NCBI RefSeq assembly: GCF_017353185.1
Contig: NZ_JAFMYV010000006.1
Location: 248,001 to 312,000, forward strand
DNA length: 64,000 bases
Direction: 5' to 3'
Source: Fibrella rubiginis
Lineage (GTDB): Bacteria > Bacteroidota > Bacteroidia > Cytophagales > Spirosomataceae
Every line of letters begins with the position of its first letter. The stretch's first letter is position 1. Below are positions 7,992 through 17,391 of this stretch, piece by piece. Under the pieces are notes generated by a model. The model was not told the origin of the DNA and did no database searches. It worked only from the letters and a program-made list of their open reading frames with translations. The translations under genes were made by a program, and so were the position numbers.

Positions 7992-9230
7992 TTACACTCC
8001 CTGCTCTTCGTTCAGAATGGTATGCCCCATTTTGTCGCGCTTGGTTTGTAAGTACTTAAGGTTGTGCGGGTTGGAGGCTATTTCCATCGGTACGGTGTCG
8101 ACAATCTCGAGACCGTAACCCATGAGACCAGCGCGTTTTTTGGGGTTGTTCGAGATCAGCCGGAGTTTGCGGATGCCCAGGTCGCGGAGGATTTGCGCTC
8201 CCACACCATAATCGCGGGCATCCATCGGCAGGCCCAGTTCCAGGTTGGCCTCCACGGTGTCGCGGCCCATTTCCTGAAGTTTGTAGGCTTTGAGCTTATT
8301 AATCAACCCAATGCCACGCCCTTCCTGAAACATGTACAGCACTACACCCTTGCCTTCTTTCTCTACCATCTGCATGGAGGCGTGAAGCTGACCGCCACAG
8401 TCGCAGCGGCACGAGCCAAAGATGTCGCCCGTCACACATGACGAGTGTACGCGTACCAGCACCGGTTCGTCGGGGGACCAGGTACCTTTTACGAGGGCAA
8501 GGTGGGTGTCGTCAGTGTCTTTTTGTTTATAAGCAATCAAGTCGAAATGGCCGTAGTCGGTGGGCATATCCACGCCAATTTCACGACGAATCAGGCTTTC
8601 TTTCTGTAACCGATAACTGATAAGATCCTGAATACTAATCAGTTTCATGCCAAACTTGTCGGCAATGTTGCGTAGCTGGGGCAGGCGCGCCATCGTGCCG
8701 TCTTCATTAAGCACCTCAATCAGCACGCCCGCTGGTTTCAGGCCCGCCAGCCGCGCCAGATCAACGGTTGCTTCGGTATGCCCCGCCCGCCGGATCACGC
8801 CCCCGTCTACGGCCCGGAGAGGAAAAATATGGCCCGGGCGGCCCAGGTCTTCGGGTGTGGTGGTGGGGTCGGCAAGGGCCAGAATGGTTTTGGCCCGGTC
8901 AGAAGCCGAAATACCCGTGGTGCAGCCGTGGCCCAGTAAGTCGACCGAAACGGTGAATGGTGTGGTATGCACTGATGTGTTGTTGCCTACCATCATGTCC
9001 AGTCCCAACTCATGACAGCGTTCGTTGGTGAGGGGGGCACACATCAGGCCGCGACCTTCTTTGGTCATAAAATTGACCATTTCGGCGGTTACCAGTTCGG
9101 CGGCACAGACCATATCGCCTTCATTTTCGCGATCTTCGTCGTCAACCACCAGCACAATTTTCCCAGCACGTATATCGGCAATAGCGTCTTCAACCCGGTC
9201 TAAGCGGATTATCGCAGTATCTTTGTTCAT
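7992..9230 (-). CDS. ribBA: bifunctional DHBP synthase / GTP cyclohydrolase II
   Basis: Catalyses the two entry steps of riboflavin synthesis. Residues 1 to about 205 form 3,4-dihydroxy-2-butanone-4-phosphate synthase ([26 protein letters not shown]). The rest is GTP cyclohydrolase II, with zinc cysteines in [18 protein letters not shown] and the catalytic region [11 protein letters not shown]. The 412-residue length is normal for the fusion. No other rib gene is adjacent, and no FMN riboswitch was recognised in the 191 bp upstream. Confidence 0.96.
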   Translation of the reverse strand: MNKDTAIIRLDRVEDAIADIRAGKIVLVVDDEDRENEGDMVCAAELVTAEMVNFMTKEGRGLMCAPLTNERCHELGLDMMVGNNTSVHTTPFTVSVDLLGHGCTTGISASDRAKTILALADPTTTPEDLGRPGHIFPLRAVDGGVIRRAGHTEATVDLARLAGLKPAGVLIEVLNEDGTMARLPQLRNIADKFGMKLISIQDLISYRLQKESLIRREIGVDMPTDYGHFDLIAYKQKDTDDTHLALVKGTWSPDEPVLVRVHSSCVTGDIFGSCRCDCGGQLHASMQMVEKEGKGVVLYMFQEGRGIGLINKLKAYKLQEMGRDTVEANLELGLPMDARDYGVGAQILRDLGIRKLRLISNNPKKRAGLMGYGLEIVDTVPMEIASNPHNLKYLQTKRDKMGHTILNEEQGV

Positions 9231-9421
9231 AGCGTATGCACGTCGGACGGTTTCGGAACTGGCCCTTTTTTTGCCTATAATTATCCGTTAGCTAGCCGGA
9301 GGCGACGTTTGGTGTAAAACTCCTTCCGGCGAAGATACGTTTCGTCGGATGCTAAAACGGCGGGTTTTGCGTTAGTCAGTCAGACCATTCAATTCTTACA
9401 TACGAAACACTGATACCTTCC

Positions 9422-11389
9422 GTGCTACTTTCCCGGAACCGGCTACTGCCCCTCCTTTTCTGCTGGGCTTATCTGGTAATCAACACGTTACCTGTTCGTT
9501 CGCAAAGTGTCTGCGACCGAGCCACACAAGGAGGAGGTTTCACTGCACCTGCCCGCGCCTGCCTTAGCGGGCCAGTTACAGTAGTGAATACAGTAGCTAC
9601 TCTAACCAACGTAGGCTACGTTTTCGAGTACGATGGCAAGCCACTGGCCAGCGGACAGCAGTTTTCGCAGTCCACAAAGTGGACCTACTCAAAGCCAGGT
9701 TCGTACACCATTTTACAGGTGGGCAGTAGCGGCGGCACCAATGCGGTGGCCTGTAAGGTCATTGATGTGCTACCTGTAAAACCAGTTGCCTATAGCGTGG
9801 TAGTTTGCCCCGGACGGAAAGCCACGTTGACCTACGCATTAGATGCCGAAACAGCCCGATACGACAAAATTACAATTAACTGGGGCGACGGTCTGCCCCC
9901 CACGGAGGTGCCGCTTTCGGGCAATACAGGCAGTTTCATAGCACCCGTGCATACCTACCCCGGTCCTGGCAACCCCGTTATTAATGTAGTGGGGTCATAT
10001 CTTGGAGCCTGCGTTGGTCCCGCTAATCCGAAACAAGTGCTGGTACAGAATATTCCGGCACCAGCCGTATCTATTGCGGAACTTACCTCATCGGCAACCA
10101 GCGTGGCCTTGAAATACGGTTCATCGGCTGGGGCAGTGGTAACCTTGTATCAGCGCGATGGGTCGGGCAATTACAACCCAACCGGGCAAACGGCCACGTC
10201 GACAGGCAGTGGGGTGTTTACTATTAACGGGGTGCCTTCCACCAATGTCAACTGCTTTCAGGTGGGCGTACAGGATGCCTGCGGAGGCACGGAGTTACGG
10301 TCGGCGGGGGTGTGCAGTATTCCCGTGAGCGTATCACCCGGCGATAAACAGAACACTGTCACCTGGCCTGTTTATGGTGGGACGGACCCCATTCGTATTT
10401 ATCGGATTAACAGCAACGGAAGCCCGGTTGGTAGCCGGCCCTCATCAGCCCCCTTCGTCGACGCCGCCAATATCCAGTGTGGTGTTAACTATTGCTACGA
10501 CGTTTCCCTAAGACTTGACAATAATACGGGCACGATGGTCTATTCGGCACCGGTTTGTGTGGTGGGCATAAACAACGAGCCGCCCAAACCACCCATCAAG
10601 GCCTTTGTGTCGGTAGAAGCCGACGGCGTGAAACTACAGGCATCACTAACCGCGACGGCCCCCAGCACCTACACCCTGCTTATTACCCGCGCTGATGGCC
10701 CCGGCGGACCGTTTACGCCCCTTGCCCAGGTCAGCGCCGACCGGAGTTACACCGACAAAACGGCCAATTCTGCTACGCAGGGCTACTGTTACCGCACGGC
10801 GATTCAGAACAACTGCGGCATCACGTCTGACTACACGGCTCCGGCCTGCACTGTTCACCTGACAACCCCCGACAATAATGCTCTGACCTGGACGGCCTTT
10901 TCGCCGTTTTCGGGTAGTGCCGTGGCCGGGTATCAGGTCATTAAGATTGACCCCACTACGGGTCTCTCCGACAAAATTGACGTGGGCAGCAACACACGAT
11001 GGGAGCCGGACCCTAACCAGACCGACACCCAGACCTACACGTACCAGATTGTGGCCTACGACATCAATGGTGTAGAAAGTTATTCCAACCCCATTCTGGT
11101 GCTGCTGGCCCCCAAACTGTTTATGCCCGACGCGTTTTCGCCCAACGGAGACAGCAACAACGACGCGTTTATGGCTAAGGGGGCTTTCTGGGACACGTTT
11201 TCAATGACTATCTACAGCCGGTGGGGCGACGTAGTGTTTAATACGACAGATCCCAAATCGACAGGGTGGAGTGGCCTGCTGTCGAACGGATCGCCGGCGC
11301 CGATGGGGTATTACCCTTACCGCGTGGAGATCAAAGATTTAAAAGGACAAACCTACGTTCGCACAGGCCGCGTACTTTTGATCCGGTAG
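9422..11389 (+). CDS. secreted protein with gliding-motility-type C-terminal domain
   Basis: A 655-residue surface or secreted protein. A signal peptide (about 1-28) ends near LPVRSQS. PKD- or fibronectin-like beta-sandwich segments fill the middle. The last 90 residues start LFMPDAFSPNGDSNNDAF and match the CHU_C / type B type IX secretion signal. The start is GTG at 9422, the only start placed correctly before the signal peptide. It precedes the YbaB gene on the same strand with 51 bp between. Likely an adhesin or matrix protein; the ligand is unknown. Confidence 0.9.
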   Translation: MLLSRNRLLPLLFCWAYLVINTLPVRSQSVCDRATQGGGFTAPARACLSGPVTVVNTVATLTNVGYVFEYDGKPLASGQQFSQSTKWTYSKPGSYTILQVGSSGGTNAVACKVIDVLPVKPVAYSVVVCPGRKATLTYALDAETARYDKITINWGDGLPPTEVPLSGNTGSFIAPVHTYPGPGNPVINVVGSYLGACVGPANPKQVLVQNIPAPAVSIAELTSSATSVALKYGSSAGAVVTLYQRDGSGNYNPTGQTATSTGSGVFTINGVPSTNVNCFQVGVQDACGGTELRSAGVCSIPVSVSPGDKQNTVTWPVYGGTDPIRIYRINSNGSPVGSRPSSAPFVDAANIQCGVNYCYDVSLRLDNNTGTMVYSAPVCVVGINNEPPKPPIKAFVSVEADGVKLQASLTATAPSTYTLLITRADGPGGPFTPLAQVSADRSYTDKTANSATQGYCYRTAIQNNCGITSDYTAPACTVHLTTPDNNALTWTAFSPFSGSAVAGYQVIKIDPTTGLSDKIDVGSNTRWEPDPNQTDTQTYTYQIVAYDINGVESYSNPILVLLAPKLFMPDAFSPNGDSNNDAFMAKGAFWDTFSMTIYSRWGDVVFNTTDPKSTGWSGLLSNGSPAPMGYYPYRVEIKDLKGQTYVRTGRVLLIR

Positions 11390-11440
11390 GAAACATGCCC
11401 GACCAACGGCGTGTTGTGCTAAAAAACAAGACGACAGACC

Positions 11441-11803
11441 ATGTTTGGTAACCTAGGAGATATGATGGGTATGATGGGGAAAATGAAGGAAATTCAATCC
11501 CGCATGAAAGACGCCCAGGACACATTGAACACCATTTCGGCCACGGGCGAATCGGGGGCGGGGCTGGTGCAGGCCACCGTCAACGGCACAAAGCAGCTCG
11601 TCAAACTGCAGATTGACCCCGACCTGTTGAAAACCGGCGACAATCCTGCCGACGACCGGGAGATGCTGCAGGACCTGATTGTGGCGGCTACCAACAAAGC
11701 GATGGACAACGTTGAGCCACTCATCAAAGAGCACATCCGCAAAGCCACGGAGGGCATGCTGCCTAACATTCCGGGCATGGATCTGGGAAGCCTGATGGGG
11801 TAA
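11441..11803 (+). CDS. YbaB/EbfC-family nucleoid-associated protein
   Basis: A small (120-residue) DNA-binding protein that forms tweezer-like dimers and coats the nucleoid. A Met-rich N-terminal helix (MFGNLGDMMGMMGKMKEIQ) precedes the family motif TGESGAGLVQATVNG, then KLQIDPDLL and LIVAATNKAMDNVEPLI. It usually lies next to recR or dnaX, but here it sits between a secreted protein gene and a glycosyltransferase gene. Confidence 0.93.
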   Translation: MFGNLGDMMGMMGKMKEIQSRMKDAQDTLNTISATGESGAGLVQATVNGTKQLVKLQIDPDLLKTGDNPADDREMLQDLIVAATNKAMDNVEPLIKEHIRKATEGMLPNIPGMDLGSLMG

Positions 11804-11898
11804 TGTTCACCCGCTTTGTGTCATTGAGTGGTGGTCGTTTGTAAAGACGAATGACCAAAGGCTGATATTTAAAGTCTAATGACTAATCGCCGTAACCG

Positions 11899-12909
11899 AT
11901 GACCTCTCCTGACCTTGCTATCGTAATCCTGAACTACAACGGGCAGTCGTTTCTGTCGCGTTTTTTGCCGTCGGTACTGGAAAACGCCAACGGAGCCACA
12001 GTTTGGGTAGCCGATAATGGCAGCACGGATGGGTCAGTGGCCATGTTGCGGAGCGATTTTCCCAGCGTCTGGATCCTGGAACTACCCACCAACGAAGGCT
12101 ATGCTGGGGGCTACAATGCCGCCCTGCAACAGATCGATGCCGAATATTACTGTCTGCTGAACTCCGACGTGGCCGTTACGCCCGGCTGGATAGAGCCTGT
12201 TATGAATCTGTTCGAGGCGCACCCCGCCGCCGTGGCCTGTCAGCCCAAGATTCTGGCCTACCATCAGCCAACAACATTTGAATATGCTGGTGCCGCCGGG
12301 GGCTATCTCGACTGGCTGGGGTTTGCGTTCTGCCGGGGACGCCTGTTCGACACTGTTGAAACAGACCATGGGCAGTATAACGACAACCGGCGGGTGTTCT
12401 GGGCCACGGGTGCGTGCCTGTTTGTGCGGGCGCGGGTTTTCCATGAAACGGGTGGCTTCGACGCCGATTTTTTCGCGCACATGGAAGAGATCGACTGGTG
12501 CTGGCGCGTACAGCGAATAGGCCACGAAATCTGGACGTGTGGACAGGCAACGGTACATCATGTGGGTGGGGGTACGCTGGACAAAACCAATCCGCACAAG
12601 ACATACCTGAACTACCGTAACAGCCTGCTGATGCTGTACAAAAATCTTCCTGATGAAAACCCCTGGCCATTGCTGCTGCTTCGGCTGGTGGTCGATGGCC
12701 TGTCGGCGGGGCCGCTGCTGTTGCGGGGCCAATGGTCGTCGATCTGGGCTATTCTGCGGGCGCATTTTGCCTTTTACGGGCTGGTGAGCCGTTTTTCACC
12801 TAAACGCAAAGCCCTGAGCGCCACAGCCACCGCACCCGTTTCGCTCTACCCAAAGAGCATTATCTGGGCTTATTTTGCCGAAGGCAAGCGAAAATTTTCA
12901 GACTTGTAG
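11899..12909 (+). CDS. family 2 glycosyltransferase
   Basis: A GT-A fold glycosyltransferase of the rhamnosyltransferase-like GT2 group. VILNYNGQSF at the N-terminus binds the nucleotide, VADNGSTDGS follows, and LLNSDVAV gives the acidic metal-binding site. HMEEIDWCWR holds the conserved Glu-Asp acceptor-side motif. At 336 residues it lacks extra domains. It probably acts at the cytoplasmic membrane face on lipid-linked or surface glycans. No polysaccharide cluster is present, so donor and acceptor are unknown. Confidence 0.92.
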   Translation: MTSPDLAIVILNYNGQSFLSRFLPSVLENANGATVWVADNGSTDGSVAMLRSDFPSVWILELPTNEGYAGGYNAALQQIDAEYYCLLNSDVAVTPGWIEPVMNLFEAHPAAVACQPKILAYHQPTTFEYAGAAGGYLDWLGFAFCRGRLFDTVETDHGQYNDNRRVFWATGACLFVRARVFHETGGFDADFFAHMEEIDWCWRVQRIGHEIWTCGQATVHHVGGGTLDKTNPHKTYLNYRNSLLMLYKNLPDENPWPLLLLRLVVDGLSAGPLLLRGQWSSIWAILRAHFAFYGLVSRFSPKRKALSATATAPVSLYPKSIIWAYFAEGKRKFSDL

Positions 12910-13013
12910 GGGCTGCCCATCGTGGCCGCCCGACATGCGCCAGCAATGATGTAGTAAATGCAATAGGCGCAATTGCTGACGCACGTCGGGCGGCCACGAT
13001 GGGCAGCCCCTAC
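12906..13013. repeat. inverted repeat, 42 bp arms (family A)
   Basis: Arms at 12906-12947 and 12972-13013 pair with two mismatches. They begin GTAGGGGCTGCCCATCGTGG, close to the arms at 1687-1865. The left arm starts inside the glycosyltransferase stop codon; the right ends 10 bases from the methyltransferase stop. It is the second copy of a dispersed family between convergent genes. Confidence 0.88.
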
Positions 13014-13023
13014 GGGTGATCCA

Positions 13024-13767
13024 TTACCCTTTTCCAAAAATCAGAATGTGCTGCTGAGGTAGGCGGCTATCGTTCTTCAGCAGTTTCAGGCCCAGCGCTT
13101 TCATTTCTTTCACGGCCTGCGCTTCGGTCATTTTATGGTGTTCCTTAATGGGCACCTTCGGGTCTTCACCGCGGTATTCAACCAGTACAATACGCCCTCC
13201 CGGTTTCAGCGACCGCACCAGGGCCTCACCCATTTCGCGGGGATTGGAAAACTCGTGGTAGGCGTCAATCATCAGGGCCAGGTCTACACCGTTGGCGGGC
13301 AGTTTGGGATCGGTGATGGTGCCCAGCACAGGAACCACATTGGGAGCTTTATTTTTTGCCTTGTTGGCATTGAGGTATTCGATCATTTCGGGCTGAATAT
13401 CAACGGCCAGCACTTTGCCCTGTGATACCACCCGCGCCATGGGAAAACTGAAAAAGCCTGTTCCCGCGCCAATATCGGCCACCACGTCGGTGGGTTTCAG
13501 GGCCAGCGCCGTCAGCAGCAGATCTGTCCGCTCTTCCTGCTGCCGTTCGGGGCGTTCGAGCCAGTCGGCACCCAAATGACCCATCACCTGCGCAATTTCG
13601 CGACCCATATACACCCGTCCGGTGCCATCGTAGGCAGGATTTTTGGCGGTATAAGCGGTACCTGAGTCTGCGCCGGTAGTGGCCGTTTCAGCCTGACGGG
13701 TATTCTGCCCCCGACCGCATCCCGACAGGAAAATGAGCGCAACGAACCCTATTGAACGAGCCGACAT
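13024..13767 (-). CDS. class I methyltransferase with lipoprotein signal
   Basis: A Rossmann-fold methyltransferase: motif I is VADIGAGTGFFSF, then VLAVDIQPEMIEYL and LMIDAYHEFSNP. The N-terminus is unusual. Starting at 13767, MSARSIGFVALIFLSGCGRG reads as a lipoprotein signal with a lipobox (LSGC), which would place the enzyme outside the cytoplasm, away from S-adenosylmethionine. Other cofactor use, or loss of methyltransferase activity, is possible. An upstream in-frame start at 13809 would bury the signal and is less likely. Confidence 0.85.
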   Translation of the reverse strand: MSARSIGFVALIFLSGCGRGQNTRQAETATTGADSGTAYTAKNPAYDGTGRVYMGREIAQVMGHLGADWLERPERQQEERTDLLLTALALKPTDVVADIGAGTGFFSFPMARVVSQGKVLAVDIQPEMIEYLNANKAKNKAPNVVPVLGTITDPKLPANGVDLALMIDAYHEFSNPREMGEALVRSLKPGGRIVLVEYRGEDPKVPIKEHHKMTEAQAVKEMKALGLKLLKNDSRLPQQHILIFGKG

Positions 13768-13954
13768 AGTTGTTGGTGTTGATGTTTCCAATGTAACGTA
13801 TTGATTCAACGGCTTGTTTTAGGGCAATTGGCGGGGGGCCTATCCGTTCGTCGGCGATAAACTAATATCCATCCGGTCAATTACCGGGTTTGTCCTGTTT
13901 TCGTTTTAGTCATGAGAATGCCGTTTCACCTTTGTTGCGTTCAACACAACCGCC

Positions 13955-16528
13955 ATGGAATCGAAACGTTTACTCTCTATTGCCTTATTACTACTGCTCA
14001 CGATTATCACAACCACCGCACAGGCTCAGTTTGGCATGGGCGGCGGCGCAGCACAGCCCAAAGCACTCCCCGGCACCGCTGGCGACAATAGTCCCAAAGG
14101 CACCGCCAAAATCACGGGTTATGTGGTCGACTCGGCTATCACCAAAGCCGTGGAATTTGCCAGCATTGCCCTTTACAACCGCGCCACCGGTAAGGCCGTC
14201 GACGGTACCGTGGCTGACGACAAGGGCAAATTCACGTTAGCCAAACTAGTGGCCGGTAACTACAGAATCTTAATTTCGTTTGTCGGGTTTCGCAGCAAAA
14301 CCATTGACAGTCTGACGGTTACCAACGGGCAGACGCTGGATTTGGGTGTTATCAAACTGCCTACCAGCGTGAAGACCTTGGCTGAAGTAACCGTGACCGG
14401 GCAGGCGGCTATTATTGAAGAAAAAGTAGACCGGCTGGTATACAACGCCGACAAAGACATCCTGGCTAAAGGCGGTGATGCCACCGACGTGCTGCGAAAA
14501 GTGCCCCTACTCACCGTAGACCTCGACGGGAACGTGAGTCTACGCGGCAACCAGAATATCCGGGTGCTGATCAACAACAAGCCCAGCACCATCGTGGCCA
14601 GCAGCGTGGCCGACGCCCTGAAGCAAATACCCGCGGATCAGATCAAAACGGTAGAAGTGATCACCAGTCCATCGGCGAAGTACGATGCCGAAGGATCGGG
14701 GGGTATTATTAACATTATTACGAAGAAAAACAGTTTACAGGGTCTGAACCTGAACATCGATTCGGGGGTGGGCAACCGGGGGTCCAGTCTGGCGCTCAAT
14801 GGCACTTACCGCAAGGGAAAGGCGGGGTTCACTATTGGCGGGTTTGGCCGGGGTATCTACAACACCATCACGCGCACCAACCTCGATCAGTCGAGCGTGG
14901 TTAACAACGTGACCACGTTAACCCGGCAGGGTGGCGATGGGCACAGTCAGGGCCTGTTTGGGCAGTACAATGCTGGTTTCGACTATGACCTGGCCAAAAA
15001 CCAGAGCCTGACGGCGGGGGTACGCTACGGGGTGCGCAACTTTGTTAACCAGCAGAACTTGCTTACTCAACTGTTTACCAACAACGTACAGAGCTTTGCG
15101 CAAAACCGGTATGTAGATACCAAAAACCTGTCGGGCACAGTAGACATGAACGTCGATTACCTGCACACGTTCAAACCCCAGCAGGAATGGAGCATATCGA
15201 CTCTTTACAGCCGCACCGACCTAACCAACAATTTCAATGCGGACCTGATCAGCAGCGCGGGCACACTAACAGGCCGACAGCAAAATCTGAATAAAAACGT
15301 CAATCAGGAATTTACGTTGCAGACTGATTATCAGACGCCTATTAAAAAAAATCAGCAGATTGAGTTTGGTGCGAAAGCCATTTTCCGGGAAGTAAACAGC
15401 GACTACCGCTACCTCATCGGGGGGTCTACGGGCGAACTGGTGACGGCCCAAAACGGCACGCAGGGGGCATTGCTGTATCATCAGAATATTGCAGCCACGT
15501 ATACATCTTACACGTACACGACCAAAAAACGATACACGTTTAAGGGAGGGTTACGCTACGAACACACCTTCATCGACGCCAGCACGGCCGAGAAAGGCAG
15601 CCTCGGCGTGGGCGACTACGGCGTGTTGGTGCCCAGCGTCAATGCGTCTAAAACGTTCAGCGGCACCACGTTCAAGCTTGGCTTCAACCGCCGTATTCAG
15701 CGGCCCGGTTTGCAGCAGTTGAACCCCAACTTCAACGCCGCCAACCCGCAGAACATCACTATTGGCAATCCTCAACTACGGCCTGAACTAACTAATAACT
15801 TTGAACTGGGCGTGAGCAGAACCATCAAGAAAACGTTTGTTAACGCCACGTTCTTCGGGCGCGTAACCAACAACGCGATTGTGCAGGTCAGCCGTCCTTC
15901 TGATAGCCTGGCGGGCGCTATTGTGAGTCAGTATCAAAATATTGGCCGCCAATATGCGTATGGTACCAACGCGTTTATCAACGTGGCGGCAACATCAAAA
16001 ATCAACGTGGGCGTGTTTCTGAATGCCTTCTATACCAGCCTGAGCGGGCAGGTTACGGGCCGAGACGGTCTTACGTCGGAGTTAACCAATACGGGCTTCA
16101 ACGTCAGCGGTGGGTCATTTGTGCAGGCACAGTTCAAGCACGGCTGGGGTGTGCAGGCCTTCGGCTTCATGCAGGGCAATACCATTCAGTTGCAGGGTAC
16201 GCAGGGTGGTTTTGCGTTCTACACGGTGGGCGTGAAAAAAGAATTTGCCAACAAAAAAGCCAGTCTGGGTCTGGCAGCAGAGAACTTCCTCCAGGAGCGA
16301 TTCAACATCCATACCGTGCTCAATTCACCCCTGTTTAACCAGGTCAACGACGTCTACCTCTACAACCGCGGCATCCGGCTAACCTTTACGCTGAAGCTGG
16401 GTAAGGTCACCGCCGAAGCGCCCCGCAAAAAAGCCCGCTCGGTCAACAACGACGACGTGAAATCAGACGGTACAGGCGGCGGGGCTGCCCCAACGGGTGG
16501 TGCACCTGGTGGTGCGCCAAGACAGTGA
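13955..16528 (+). CDS. outer-membrane beta-barrel receptor (TonB-receptor-like)
   Basis: An 857-residue outer-membrane protein. A signal peptide (about 1-24, ending TTAQAQ) is followed by a carboxypeptidase-regulatory-like domain (about 50-125). A plug domain follows (DVLRKVPLLTVDLDGNVSLRG, then DAEGSGGIINIITKK), then a large barrel of the OMP_b-brl_3 type. The C-terminal tail is Gly/Ala/Pro-rich. Such receptors import or bind nutrients, and the ligand cannot be predicted. A LolA-like gene follows 37 bases downstream on the same strand. Confidence 0.92.
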   Translation: MESKRLLSIALLLLLTIITTTAQAQFGMGGGAAQPKALPGTAGDNSPKGTAKITGYVVDSAITKAVEFASIALYNRATGKAVDGTVADDKGKFTLAKLVAGNYRILISFVGFRSKTIDSLTVTNGQTLDLGVIKLPTSVKTLAEVTVTGQAAIIEEKVDRLVYNADKDILAKGGDATDVLRKVPLLTVDLDGNVSLRGNQNIRVLINNKPSTIVASSVADALKQIPADQIKTVEVITSPSAKYDAEGSGGIINIITKKNSLQGLNLNIDSGVGNRGSSLALNGTYRKGKAGFTIGGFGRGIYNTITRTNLDQSSVVNNVTTLTRQGGDGHSQGLFGQYNAGFDYDLAKNQSLTAGVRYGVRNFVNQQNLLTQLFTNNVQSFAQNRYVDTKNLSGTVDMNVDYLHTFKPQQEWSISTLYSRTDLTNNFNADLISSAGTLTGRQQNLNKNVNQEFTLQTDYQTPIKKNQQIEFGAKAIFREVNSDYRYLIGGSTGELVTAQNGTQGALLYHQNIAATYTSYTYTTKKRYTFKGGLRYEHTFIDASTAEKGSLGVGDYGVLVPSVNASKTFSGTTFKLGFNRRIQRPGLQQLNPNFNAANPQNITIGNPQLRPELTNNFELGVSRTIKKTFVNATFFGRVTNNAIVQVSRPSDSLAGAIVSQYQNIGRQYAYGTNAFINVAATSKINVGVFLNAFYTSLSGQVTGRDGLTSELTNTGFNVSGGSFVQAQFKHGWGVQAFGFMQGNTIQLQGTQGGFAFYTVGVKKEFANKKASLGLAAENFLQERFNIHTVLNSPLFNQVNDVYLYNRGIRLTFTLKLGKVTAEAPRKKARSVNNDDVKSDGTGGGAAPTGGAPGGAPRQ

Positions 16529-16565
16529 GTAAATCCTTAACTTTAACACGTAAAAAAACCTACCA

Positions 16566-17288
16566 ATGAAAACGAATCACATCCTGGCTGCTGCGGTGGC
16601 CCTGCTGGTCTCGGTAAGCGCATCGGCCCAAACCGTAGACGAAATTGTTGACAAACACATTGCCGCCATGGGTGGTGCCGACAAGCTGAAAGGCGTAACC
16701 TCGCTGATCACCGAACGGTCATTATCAGTGCAGGGTATGGAGATCCCGACGATCACGACTGTGGTCGTGGGCAAGTCGATGCGGAGCGAATCGACCATTA
16801 TGGGTAACTCCATGATCCAGGTGGTTGATGGTAGCGGCAGCACAGGCTGGATGATCAAACCCGCCATGATGCAGGGGACCGGCGAACCCGAAGACATGCC
16901 CGCCGATCAGCTGAAACAACAGGTTGGTCAGCTCGACCCGTTTGGGCCGTTGATGAACTACAAAGACAAAGGCAACAAGGTAGAACTGGTTGGCAAAGAG
17001 AAAGTAGATGGCAAAGACGCGTATCACCTCAAGGTGACAACCAAAGAAGGTAACGCTATTGATGAATACCTCGACGCCACCACCTACCTGTTAAGCAAAA
17101 TCAAAACGAGCATGGGCGGACAGGACGGTGAAATTGCCTTCTCTGACTACAAAGACGTTGACGGCATCAAATTCGCCAATACCATGGAAATCGCCAATCC
17201 GCAGATGGGTACGCTGACCATGACAACTAACAAAACCCGAATCAACCCGCAAATCGACGCGAGCATCTTCAAGAAGCCAGCGAAGTAA
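16566..17288 (+). CDS. LolA-like periplasmic protein
   Basis: A 240-residue exported protein with signal peptide MKTNHILAAAVALLVSVSASA. The body (VDEIVDKHIAAMGGADKLKG, later KEGNAIDEYLDATTYLLSKI) matches the outer-membrane lipoprotein-sorting-like (LolA/LppX fold) proteins common in Bacteroidota. These bind lipid or act with outer-membrane receptors. It is probably co-transcribed with the preceding receptor gene. It is not the housekeeping LolA with certainty, so no symbol is given. Confidence 0.82.
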   Translation: MKTNHILAAAVALLVSVSASAQTVDEIVDKHIAAMGGADKLKGVTSLITERSLSVQGMEIPTITTVVVGKSMRSESTIMGNSMIQVVDGSGSTGWMIKPAMMQGTGEPEDMPADQLKQQVGQLDPFGPLMNYKDKGNKVELVGKEKVDGKDAYHLKVTTKEGNAIDEYLDATTYLLSKIKTSMGGQDGEIAFSDYKDVDGIKFANTMEIANPQMGTLTMTTNKTRINPQIDASIFKKPAK

Positions 17289-17309
17289 GGCGATAAGAAG
17301 CAAGAGAAG

Positions 17310-17383
17310 AGAGGCAAGAAACAGGAGGCTTGCGCGAAGGACAACGGCTGTACCTTTGCGCAAGCCTCCTGTTTCTTGCCTCT
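17310..17383. repeat. inverted repeat, 26 bp arms, upstream of nuoD
   Basis: Arms at 17310-17335 and 17358-17383 are exactly complementary and include AGGCAAGAAACAGGAGGC. The loop of 22 bases holds most of a promoter. The right arm ends eight bases before the nuoD start codon and would lie in its leader. Confidence 0.88.
17330..17358 (+). promoter_or_regulatory. nuoD promoter inside a hairpin
   Basis: TTG at 17330-17332 and TACCTTTG at 17351-17358, with an 18-base spacer, match the Bacteroidota promoter well. The first element is in the left arm of the inverted repeat and the second reaches the right arm. The expected start of transcription is within the right arm, about 25 bases before the nuoD ATG. 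Confidence 0.6.
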
Positions 17384-17391
17384 TTTAGCTC

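Noticed and set aside
9231..9421. Possible FMN riboswitch upstream of ribBA
   Set aside because: No conserved FMN-aptamer blocks could be recognised; only a short GC-rich imperfect stem near 9298-9330.
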